A stretch of DNA of 60,616 nucleotides from Prevotellaceae bacterium UBA6974 (lineage in GTDB: Bacteria; Bacteroidota; Bacteroidia; Bacteroidales; Bacteroidaceae): the NCBI GenBank assembly GCA_002450165.1, contig DJYQ01000028.1:22573-83188 (forward strand), in the 5' to 3' direction. A program made the translations under genes and the position numbers. Below are positions 54,384 to 60,616 of the stretch, one piece after another. How positions within the stretch are numbered: the first letter of the stretch is position 1; each line of letters begins with the position of its first letter. The notes below the pieces were generated by a model. That model did not search any database, had not been told where the DNA came from, and was given only the letters and a program-made list of their open reading frames with translations.

Positions 54384-54411
54384 AGCGTGCTACCCTTTGG
54401 GGCAGCACGCT
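54384..54411 (-). terminator. Terminator of rplS
   Basis: On the minus strand agcgtgctgcccc-aaa-gggtagcacgct forms a strong stem followed by tcttttaa. The 8-bp outer arms are perfect. It lies 32 bases after the rplS stop. Confidence 0.8.
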
Positions 54412-54443
54412 GTTGTTCCTTGTTTTAAGAAAGAAGGATATGA

Positions 54444-54809
54444 TTAATCCTCCTTCATAGCAACGCGCTTCTCAGCAATACGTGCCTTCTTACCAGTCAG
54501 GTTACGCAGGTAGTACAACTTAGCACGACGTACCTTACCAACCTTGTTCACAGTAATACTCTCGATAGCAGGAGACTCCAGTGGGAAAATACGCTCCACA
54601 CCAACCGTGCCAGACATCTTACGGACAGTGAAACGCTTCTTCTCACCATGACCGGCAATCTTGATTACCACGCCACGATAGAGCTGTACACGCTCCTTGT
54701 TACCTTCGACAATCTTGTAAGCCACAGACACTGTGTCACCGGCCTTGAAAGAAGGATGACTCTTACCCGTAGCAAATGCTTCTTCAGCAATCTTAATTAA
54801 ATCTGCCAT
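54444..54809 (-). CDS. rplS: 50S ribosomal protein L19
   Basis: A 121-residue ribosomal protein of the subunit interface. Seen: HPSFKAGDTVSVAYKIVEGNKERVQLYRGVVI, KRFTVRKMSGTVGVERIFPLESPAIESI and KVGKVRRAKLYYLRNLTGKKARI, the complete family core. It is transcribed alone, with its own promoter box, a structured leader and a terminator, rather than after trmD as in Proteobacteria. Confidence 0.97.
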   Translation of the reverse strand: MADLIKIAEEAFATGKSHPSFKAGDTVSVAYKIVEGNKERVQLYRGVVIKIAGHGEKKRFTVRKMSGTVGVERIFPLESPAIESITVNKVGKVRRAKLYYLRNLTGKKARIAEKRVAMKED

Positions 54810-54840
54810 TTTCTTTGGACATTAATAAGTTGTTTGTCGA

Positions 54841-54895
54841 TCACCGATAGGCATAACGGGTCTCTCTTTATCCCGCCAGCGACCTATGGGAAAGC
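54841..54895 (-). ncRNA. Possible structured leader of rplS mRNA
   Basis: The about 85-base leader between the -7 box and the rplS ATG can fold on the minus strand: ATAGG/CCTAT as outer stem and CGGG/CCCG as inner stem around ataaagagaga. This could be an autoregulatory ribosomal-protein leader, as known for several r-protein genes. The stems are short and unproven. Confidence 0.3.
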
Positions 54896-54900
54896 GAGTG

Positions 54901-54908
54901 CAAAGATA
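54901..54908 (-). promoter_or_regulatory. Putative -7 promoter box for rplS
   Basis: The minus strand reads TATCTTTG, a match to TAnnTTTG, 92 bases before the ATG, which implies a long leader. Confidence 0.5.
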
Positions 54909-54946
54909 TAACAAAAAAACAGAAGAGAAAAACTATAAGCGAAAAA

Positions 54947-55654
54947 TTATTCAAAATAAAGTGACAAAACAATCATTTTCGCGCTTCCACGGTCCACACT
55001 GTTAGTGAATTTCATCATACCCCTGTCCAACAAGTCATCTCTCGTGTGCCTGATGATATCCGCCAGGCCAAAGCAGAATTTCAGTTCCGGAATCAACTTG
55101 AAATAGGGCAAATATATATCACAGCCCATACCCAATTCAATATAGCAGTCAAACATCTTTGCAGCAAAAGGCTCCTGATCATGCTTATTCAGACAGAACG
55201 TAGGAGCAAGGCCAAATGTAAAGTATGGACGGAAATTATTGTATCGCGGAGCAGCAAATTTCAGCGAAATCGGTACCGAGACATAATTCGTACGCATCGT
55301 CTGCGATGTATCCCTAAGGCTGACATTCTCCCGCATCTTCAGGAATTTCTGGCCAAAGTGCATAGTTGGTGTCATACGCAGTTCCAAATACTTATTCAGT
55401 CTCAAAGCACCCAATATTCCAACGGTAAAGCCTGGCGAATAACGTGTAACATCCGTAAACCACTGCTCACCGGTATCGGGATCCACAATTCCATTGTTCG
55501 TCAGCTCCATATCCATGAAATTCATACCCAGGCAGAATCCCCAGTGCAACTTTCGGTTGTCTATATACGGCTTGTTCATGACGCGCTGCTTCTGCGCCAT
55601 CGCTCCGACTGCAAGACACAACAATATGGCTATACAGATATATTTTTTCATCAT
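54947..55654 (-). CDS. PorT-like outer-membrane beta-barrel protein
   Basis: A 235-residue exported protein: signal peptide KKYICIAILLCLAVGAMA, then an eight-strand-type barrel pattern of alternating hydrophobic residues (LHWGFCLGMNFMDMEL, FTVGILGALRLNKYLELRMTPTMHFG, YVSVPISLKFAAPRYNNFRPYFTFG), ending in LSLYFE with a terminal aromatic strand. The pattern matches PorT of the type IX secretion apparatus of Porphyromonas gingivalis as I remember it. No other T9SS gene is nearby. The large LRR protein at the left of the window carries a possible C-terminal sorting tail. It could instead be a general PorT-family barrel. Confidence 0.72.
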   Translation of the reverse strand: MMKKYICIAILLCLAVGAMAQKQRVMNKPYIDNRKLHWGFCLGMNFMDMELTNNGIVDPDTGEQWFTDVTRYSPGFTVGILGALRLNKYLELRMTPTMHFGQKFLKMRENVSLRDTSQTMRTNYVSVPISLKFAAPRYNNFRPYFTFGLAPTFCLNKHDQEPFAAKMFDCYIELGMGCDIYLPYFKLIPELKFCFGLADIIRHTRDDLLDRGMMKFTNSVDRGSAKMIVLSLYFE

Positions 55655-55736
55655 TATTATAACTTTACTATATATGCGTTTATTGCCTTACTCATTATTT
55701 TTGGTTATTATACACAACTTTTTTATCAATTCTATA

Positions 55737-55765
55737 TTGCCAATCACTAAAAATGATTATATTTG
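55737..55765 (+). promoter_or_regulatory. Promoter of the small ferredoxin
   Basis: TTG (55737-55739), 18 bases, TATATTTG (55758-55765). It leaves a leader of about 57 bases. Confidence 0.5.
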
Positions 55766-55827
55766 CCACACAGTTCGGACCGAACTCGGTAAAACAAATT
55801 TACTAACAACTAAACATTAATATTATT

Positions 55828-55992
55828 ATGGCTTACGTAATTGGTGATGATTGTGTTGCATGCGGCACATGTATCGACGAGTGTCCAGTAGGTGCAATAT
55901 CCGAGGGTGACAAGTATGTTATCAACGCAGACGAGTGCACAGAGTGCGGCACTTGCGCAGACGCTTGCCCAAGCGGTGCAATCAGTCTGTAA
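55828..55992 (+). CDS. 2[4Fe-4S] ferredoxin
   Basis: A 54-residue protein, too short for most open-frame cut-offs but unmistakable: two cluster motifs CVACGTCIDECP and CTECGTCADACP, each C-x2-C-x2-C-x3-C-P, in the clostridial-type arrangement. It is a low-potential one-electron carrier of anaerobic metabolism, for example for pyruvate:ferredoxin oxidoreductase or hydrogenase. It is transcribed alone, between its own promoter and a strong terminator. Confidence 0.95.
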   Translation: MAYVIGDDCVACGTCIDECPVGAISEGDKYVINADECTECGTCADACPSGAISL

Positions 55993-56026
55993 TTAACAGC
56001 AACTGCTGTCTTATTAAGAAGAACAG

Positions 56027-56061
56027 AATAGTGGGACCCGTTTAGAGTCCCACTATTTTTT
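56027..56061 (+). terminator. Terminator of the ferredoxin gene
   Basis: A perfect 11-bp stem, aatagtgggac (56027-56037) and gtcccactatt (56047-56057), followed by a T-tract to 56061. Two bases beyond it lies the stop of the convergent aminotransferase, so it may serve both directions, though the leftward T-tract is poor. Confidence 0.9.
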
Positions 56062-56062
56062 G

Positions 56063-57259
56063 TCATCTCAGCCTGCTCAAGGCCTCCTTGATGCGGCGCA
56101 TTGCCTCGATTATATTTTCATCGCTGGTCGCATAAGACATACGGAAACACTCGGGACTTCCGAAAGCATCACCGCCCACGGTTGCCACGTGACCGACCTC
56201 AAGCAGATACATAGCCAAATCCGTCGAGTTATTAACCGTCACGCTACCGTCAGTCTTTCCAAAGAAACTACTGCATTTTGGGAACAGATAAAACGCACCT
56301 TGAGGAACATTTACCTCAAGGCCCGGAATCTGCCTTGCCAGTTCAACAATCAGATTCTTGCGGCGCTCAAAGGCAAGACGCATCTCCTCGACACAACTCT
56401 GGTCACCCGCAAAAGCAGCCTCAGCCGCTTTCTGACTGACCGAACAAGGACCGCTGGTATATTGTCCCTGAAGTTTGTTGCAAGCTTTCACAACCCATTC
56501 CGGTGCAGCTATAAAGCCAATACGCCAGCCCGTCATGGCATAAGCCTTCGAAACACCGTTAATCACAACGACACGGTCCTTGATATCAGGAAACTGAGCC
56601 ATCGAAGCATGTTCACCGACATAGTTGATGTGTTCGTAAATCTCGTCAGCAATAACAATAACACGCTCATGACGCAACAGGACATTCTTCAACCCTTCCA
56701 ACTCCTTCCTGCTATACACACTGCCTGTCGGATTAGAAGGAGAGCACAGTATTACAGCGCGCGTCTTGTCCGTTATTGCACCCTCAAGTTGTTCAGGAGT
56801 AATCTTGAAATCCTGCTCTATGCCGGCCTCAACTATAACCGGAGTCCCGTCAGCCAACAGCACCATCTGAGGGTAGCTTACCCAATACGGTGCAGGGATA
56901 ATAACCTCGTCACCCTCACCCACCAGAGCCATAATGGCATTGCATACACTCTGCTTTGCACCGTTGCTGCACAGAATCTGTGCCGGTGTGTACTCCAACT
57001 GATTCTCGTTCTTCAGTTTGCTCACGATAGCCTGCCTCAGCTCGGGATAGCCAGGCACCGGACTATAGCGGCTGTAGTTATCCTCAACTGCCTTGATGGC
57101 AGCAGCCTTGATATGGTCGGGCGTGTTGAAATCAGGTTCCCCGACACTCATATTGATAATGTCGATACCCTGGGCTTTCATTTCCGAACTCTTCTGACTC
57201 ATTGCCAATGTAGCACTTGGCTGCAGACGATTCATTCTGCTTGATAGTGTCTGTGACAT
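56063..57259 (-). CDS. aspC: Class I/II aminotransferase (aspartate aminotransferase type)
   Basis: A 398-residue PLP enzyme of fold type I, subgroup I-gamma. Seen: INMSVGEPDFNTPDHIK, YSPVPGYPELRQAI, VIIPAPYWVSYPQMV, LCSPSNPTGSVYS, VIADEIYEHINY and the PLP-lysine site GVSKAYAMTGWRIGF. It probably transfers amino groups between aspartate and 2-oxoglutarate; related enzymes also use prephenate or aromatic amino acids. Last gene of the cluster after ribBA (27-base gap). Confidence 0.92.
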   Translation of the reverse strand: MSQTLSSRMNRLQPSATLAMSQKSSEMKAQGIDIINMSVGEPDFNTPDHIKAAAIKAVEDNYSRYSPVPGYPELRQAIVSKLKNENQLEYTPAQILCSNGAKQSVCNAIMALVGEGDEVIIPAPYWVSYPQMVLLADGTPVIVEAGIEQDFKITPEQLEGAITDKTRAVILCSPSNPTGSVYSRKELEGLKNVLLRHERVIVIADEIYEHINYVGEHASMAQFPDIKDRVVVINGVSKAYAMTGWRIGFIAAPEWVVKACNKLQGQYTSGPCSVSQKAAEAAFAGDQSCVEEMRLAFERRKNLIVELARQIPGLEVNVPQGAFYLFPKCSSFFGKTDGSVTVNNSTDLAMYLLEVGHVATVGGDAFGSPECFRMSYATSDENIIEAMRRIKEALSRLR

Positions 57260-57286
57260 AATTTTATGAATTTAGGATATTAGAAA

Positions 57287-58492
57287 TTACAGTTTGTGTC
57301 CCATCCTCAGTTTCTTGGTGTCCAGATAACGACGGTTGTATTCGTTAGGCTCGACTATCACCGGAACATTCTCGACAATCTCCAGACCATAGCTCTCCAG
57401 ACCTACACGCTTAACCGGATTGTTGGTAATCAGGCGTATCTTACCTACATGCAACTCCCTCAGTATCTGTGCACCCACACCATACTCACGCTCATCGGGA
57501 AGGAAACCGAGATGAATATTGGCATCCACCGTATCCTCACCCTGCTCCTGCAACTTATACGCAGCTATCTTGTTCATCAGACCGATGCCACGCCCCTCCT
57601 GCTGGAGATACACAATTACACCCCTTCCAGCCTCGTCTATCATCTTCATTGCACGATGCAACTGCTCGCCGCAATCACAGCGGCGCGAACCGAAAATATC
57701 ACCTGTCATGCAACTCGAATGCATACGCACCAGTATCGGATCATCAGTATTCCACCCGCCCTTGACCAGAGCAATATGTTCCATCCCATTGCTCTTCTGG
57801 CGGAATGGTATGATATGGAAGTGTCCGTACTCTGTCGGCAAGTCAGCCTCGACACCACGTTCAACCAACGATTCCTGCCTTAGGCGATAAGCAATCAGAT
57901 CCTTGATAGTGATTATCTTCAGCCCATGCTCACGGGCAACCTCCTTCAACTCAGGCATACGCGCCATAGTACCATCCTCGTTCAATATCTCAATAAGCGC
58001 GGCAGCAGGCTGCAATCCGCTCAAGCGTGCCAAATCCACGGCAGCCTCGGTATGACCTGCACGACGTAGCACACCACGGTCCTGAGCATACAAAGGATTG
58101 ATATGACCGGGACGACCGAAATCCGACGGCTTACGCCCAGCATCTGCCAAAGCACGGATAGTAGCGGCACGGTCATGAGCACTTACGCCAGTAGTGCATC
58201 CCTCGAGCAAATCCACAGTAACTGTGAACGGTGTTCCCAGCATACTTGTGTTTGTCACTACCTGATGCTCAAGTTCCAGCTCACTTGCACGGTTCATAGT
58301 TATAGGAGCACACAGTACCCCACGACCGTATTTCAGCATGAAATTTACCTTTTCCTCAGTAATAAGCTCGGCTGCGGTGATAAAATCACCCTCATTCTCC
58401 CTGTCCTCATCATCCACGACAATTACGAATTTACCCTCGCGAAAATCCTTCAGAGCCTCTTCGATAGTACTTAACTTGATTTCCTTGTTCAT
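57287..58492 (-). CDS. ribBA: Bifunctional riboflavin enzyme RibBA
   Basis: A 401-residue fusion. Residues 1-about 205 are 3,4-dihydroxy-2-butanone-4-phosphate synthase (VVDDEDRENEGDFITAAE, TGVSAHDRAATIRAL, RAGHTEAAVDLARLSGL). Residues about 210-401 are GTP cyclohydrolase II, with the zinc site HSSCMTGDIFGSRRCDCGEQL and LQQEGRGIGLMNKI. It makes both precursors of riboflavin. The 35-base upstream gap is too short for an FMN riboswitch, and none is seen. It lies between lptFG and aspC on one probable message. Confidence 0.96.
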   Translation of the reverse strand: MNKEIKLSTIEEALKDFREGKFVIVVDDEDRENEGDFITAAELITEEKVNFMLKYGRGVLCAPITMNRASELELEHQVVTNTSMLGTPFTVTVDLLEGCTTGVSAHDRAATIRALADAGRKPSDFGRPGHINPLYAQDRGVLRRAGHTEAAVDLARLSGLQPAAALIEILNEDGTMARMPELKEVAREHGLKIITIKDLIAYRLRQESLVERGVEADLPTEYGHFHIIPFRQKSNGMEHIALVKGGWNTDDPILVRMHSSCMTGDIFGSRRCDCGEQLHRAMKMIDEAGRGVIVYLQQEGRGIGLMNKIAAYKLQEQGEDTVDANIHLGFLPDEREYGVGAQILRELHVGKIRLITNNPVKRVGLESYGLEIVENVPVIVEPNEYNRRYLDTKKLRMGHKL

Positions 58493-58527
58493 CGATATAT
58501 TTTGTTTTCTTTTTTACTCACTCATTA

Positions 58528-60453
58528 CTATACCATAGCCGACACCTCCTCAGCCAGGCTATGCAATTCCAGGCGCTCGCGTATCATCGGGCACAGACGG
58601 CAAATCCTGTTCATATCACGCAACAGGCGCAACCTGAAACGCCATATACGCATCCACAACAATATGCCAACGGGGAAGAATATTCCACACACCATATTCA
58701 GGCGTGAATTCCTAAACGGCCTCGTGTGGGCATCCGGAATCAGTATCGGCAACTCGTTCAGCGCACTTATGACAACACTGTCCTGGCTGTTGTGCAGCTC
58801 CTCGACCAAAGCCTCCAAACGACCATTCAGACCTATTACGACCGTATCAGAACGATAGCGGAAGAAGGTATGCCAGTACGATGGCATGTGCCAAAGCCGC
58901 GCCTCACCCATATAATTCCTGCAATCCCGTTCCATCATGGTCAGTTCGGACTCCACGCGCAGGTAATCCGGTTCATGGATAACGACCTCCTTGCGAGACA
59001 GACGCCTGTGTGCCCGTAATCCCAGGAATAACATAAAGAAATTACGATACCCTTCCACATTGAACACAACGCTGTCCTTGTTTGCCTTGCTAGTCAGGAA
59101 AAAACCTATCGGTGCCAATACCATAGTACTCAGCCATACACCAAACCATATTGACCACTCTCCCGTCTTGGCCATCTTTTCACCAGCTACGTTTACTATG
59201 TAGTAAAATATGAAAATTATCACACTCGTCACCACAGGGACTCCCAATCCTCCCTTGCGCATGATAGCACCAAGCGGAGCACCTATAAAGAAGAAAACCA
59301 TACACGCCAGGGACAGCGTGAACTTCTTCCTCGCCTCCATACGGTGGCGTCGCAACGACAGGTTGGTACTTTCAGTCGTCATGGCACGGAACTCACATTC
59401 GGCCTGAGCCGACTGTGCCGTCCCCACCGCCGAACGCAATACAGACTTGCGCATGTCAGGAGTCAGCTTCATGTACAACGTATCAAACGGTTCCTGACGG
59501 CTCGCCTTCACCGCCAACACGACAGAATCCCGTCTTCCTGTCAAGCTACCTCTCAGATACTGAGACAGCATCATACGGTAATACGTCTGTCCCAGCGAAT
59601 CACTCACATGACGTATGCTGTCGATGCCAGTCAGTATTCTGTCCAATTCCTTAGTTTGGGCATCCCCGTTAAACAGGCTGGCATCCATCATATTAAAGTT
59701 CGCGTCAAACAAAATCAGGTCCGTCTCCTTGTGAAAAGTCTCACGCATATAGGGAATGCAAGCCCTCAGCATATTACCAGCCTGAGCATCCATATTGCGA
59801 AAACGCTCACCCTCGTACAGCGTAAGCTTCAGATGCTGCTTGTCCATGGTACCCTGCAACCGTGCCGAATCTGCCAGCACTATCTCCATGTGGTCATACC
59901 CCCCCTGGGTACTGTATATCATCACTCCATACAGCATACCTGTCTCCATATCCTTATGCTCGACAAATATGTTGTAACCCGGAATACCGTTATAGAAAAT
60001 ACCCTCTGGTATCTCCAGCTCTGGTGTCTTCTGCTTCATACTCCACAACAAAGTAGCCAATTGACGGGTAGCCCGAGGCTGAATTCTGTTCTGAAAATAA
60101 AAACTAACACCGCATATCACAGCCGACACCGCTACCACAGGGCACAATATACGCACCAGAGGAATTCCTGCTGCCTTCATACTCAGCAATTCCAGTTTCT
60201 CTCCCATGTTACCAAAACTGATAAGCGACGCCAGCAATACAGCCAACGGCAAGGACATCGGAACCAGCGTAAGACCGGCATAGAAGAAAAACTGTGCCAG
60301 CACATCCCACGACAACCCTTTGCCAACGAGAGCATTTATTGATTTCCATAGGAACTGCATCATGAAAATGAACAGACACACGAAGAAAGTCCCCGCAAAC
60401 AACAGCAGGAAATTCTTCAGGATATACAAGTCCAGCCTCTTAAATATCTTCAT
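58528..60453 (-). CDS. LptF/LptG-family permease with long C-terminal extension
   Basis: A 641-residue inner-membrane protein of the YjgP/YjgQ family, which extracts lipopolysaccharide from the inner membrane with LptB. The N-terminal helices (LDLYILKNFLLLFAGTFFVCLFIFMMQFLWK) and PMSLPLAVLLASLISFGNMGEKLE are typical, followed by a periplasmic beta domain and the last three helices (FTLSLACMVFFFIGAPLGAIMRKGGLG). Typical proteins end near residue 360-400; here about 170 more residues follow, with a hydrophobic segment (MVCGIFFPVGILLWMRIW). The start at 60453 follows the conserved MKIFKRLDLYI; ten upstream codons fall in the promoter. Confidence 0.9.
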   Translation of the reverse strand: MKIFKRLDLYILKNFLLLFAGTFFVCLFIFMMQFLWKSINALVGKGLSWDVLAQFFFYAGLTLVPMSLPLAVLLASLISFGNMGEKLELLSMKAAGIPLVRILCPVVAVSAVICGVSFYFQNRIQPRATRQLATLLWSMKQKTPELEIPEGIFYNGIPGYNIFVEHKDMETGMLYGVMIYSTQGGYDHMEIVLADSARLQGTMDKQHLKLTLYEGERFRNMDAQAGNMLRACIPYMRETFHKETDLILFDANFNMMDASLFNGDAQTKELDRILTGIDSIRHVSDSLGQTYYRMMLSQYLRGSLTGRRDSVVLAVKASRQEPFDTLYMKLTPDMRKSVLRSAVGTAQSAQAECEFRAMTTESTNLSLRRHRMEARKKFTLSLACMVFFFIGAPLGAIMRKGGLGVPVVTSVIIFIFYYIVNVAGEKMAKTGEWSIWFGVWLSTMVLAPIGFFLTSKANKDSVVFNVEGYRNFFMLFLGLRAHRRLSRKEVVIHEPDYLRVESELTMMERDCRNYMGEARLWHMPSYWHTFFRYRSDTVVIGLNGRLEALVEELHNSQDSVVISALNELPILIPDAHTRPFRNSRLNMVCGIFFPVGILLWMRIWRFRLRLLRDMNRICRLCPMIRERLELHSLAEEVSAMV

Positions 60454-60472
60454 GTGCACGCTTGATTCCGAA

Positions 60473-60480
60473 CAAAGATA
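60473..60480 (-). promoter_or_regulatory. Putative -7 promoter box for lptFG-ribBA-aspC
   Basis: The minus strand reads TATCTTTG, a match to TAnnTTTG, 19 bases before the ATG at 60453. Confidence 0.5.
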
Positions 60481-60551
60481 CAAATTAAGTAGCCGTTTAC
60501 CGCCTTTTTTTACAAAGTTTTACGTTTTATTGTAAAAATATGGACAAAACA

Positions 60552-60582
60552 TTTGCCGGAATCAAAACATTTCATACCTTTG
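60552..60582 (+). promoter_or_regulatory. Promoter of the tRNA at the right edge
   Basis: TTTG (60552-60555), 19 bases, TACCTTTG (60575-60582). This matches the tRNA-Lys promoter in boxes and spacing. Confidence 0.65.
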
Positions 60583-60594
60583 CACTTGGTTTTC

Positions 60595-60616
60595 GGCGGG
60601 ATAGCTCAGCTGGTTA
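60595..60616 (+). tRNA. tRNA, 5' part only (identity unknown)
   Basis: GGCGGGA (acceptor), TA, GCTC (D stem) and AGCTGGTTA (D loop) give the first 22 bases of a tRNA cut by the window edge. The anticodon is not included. The strong promoter upstream supports a real gene. Confidence 0.8.

Noticed and set aside
58493..58527. An FMN riboswitch before ribBA.
   Set aside because: The gap to lptFG is only 35 bases, far too short, and no AGGGAU-like conserved element is present.

Overview
The window is a stretch of chromosome from a member of the Bacteroidales, most like Prevotellaceae or a close relative. Three things point there. Start regions lack Shine-Dalgarno sequences. Most transcription units are preceded by the Bacteroidetes sigma-ABfr type -7 box TAnnTTTG, some with a TTTG -33 box 19-20 bases upstream. 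The gene content also fits: DUF3822, DUF4290, DUF4922 and DUF5683 proteins, a PorT-like protein, an OMP_b-brl outer-membrane protein, a HAD-hotdog menaquinone-type fusion, and the order parA-parB-DUF5683-lytic transglycosylase-RSH. No phage, insertion sequence, integrase or CRISPR array was seen.

Layout. Positions 1-4286 look like the accessory part: a small lipoprotein operon, a minisatellite/hairpin intergenic region, and a large secreted leucine-rich-repeat protein. Facing the last is a membrane-spanning HTH protein (4287-5267) whose outer domain resembles part of the LRR protein. Then come rsmA, a Na/Pi cotransporter-corA-DUF349 operon, the leftward operon rsfS-ftsH-cdsA, tRNA-Gln, the HAD-hotdog protein, a PrsW-type protease with an unknown membrane partner, and alaS divergent from a MerR-type regulator. 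At 20.4-26.1 kb lies the leftward chromosome-partition, cell-wall and stringent-response operon. The rightward surE-lpxB genes lie opposite it.

From 28 to 41 kb there are a lipoprotein, a RecD-like helicase, an unknown membrane protein with DUF3822, rsmD, a large outer-membrane beta-barrel protein, aroB, and a 1.2-kilo-residue fusion of glycosyltransferase, HIT-type nucleotidyltransferase and SpoIID domains. Divergent from the fusion is an ATP-grasp-like protein with a GTG start. From 41 to 53.5 kb there are tRNA-Lys, a bile-acid/sodium-type symporter, and a long rightward housekeeping operon (yicC, gmk, tsaB, DUF4290, murA, rimM, dxr, rseP), followed by asd, a CPA2 antiporter and lolD. The last part holds cvfB, rplS, porT, a 54-residue 2[4Fe-4S] ferredoxin, the lptFG-ribBA-aspartate aminotransferase cluster and the 5' end of a tRNA.

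Most of the window is core metabolism, envelope building and ribosome maturation. The two places that look least described are the LRR protein/membrane HTH pair with its array of TATGGCA half-sites, and the three-domain glycosyltransferase/HIT/SpoIID protein. All calls rest on reading motifs by eye; no database search was possible.
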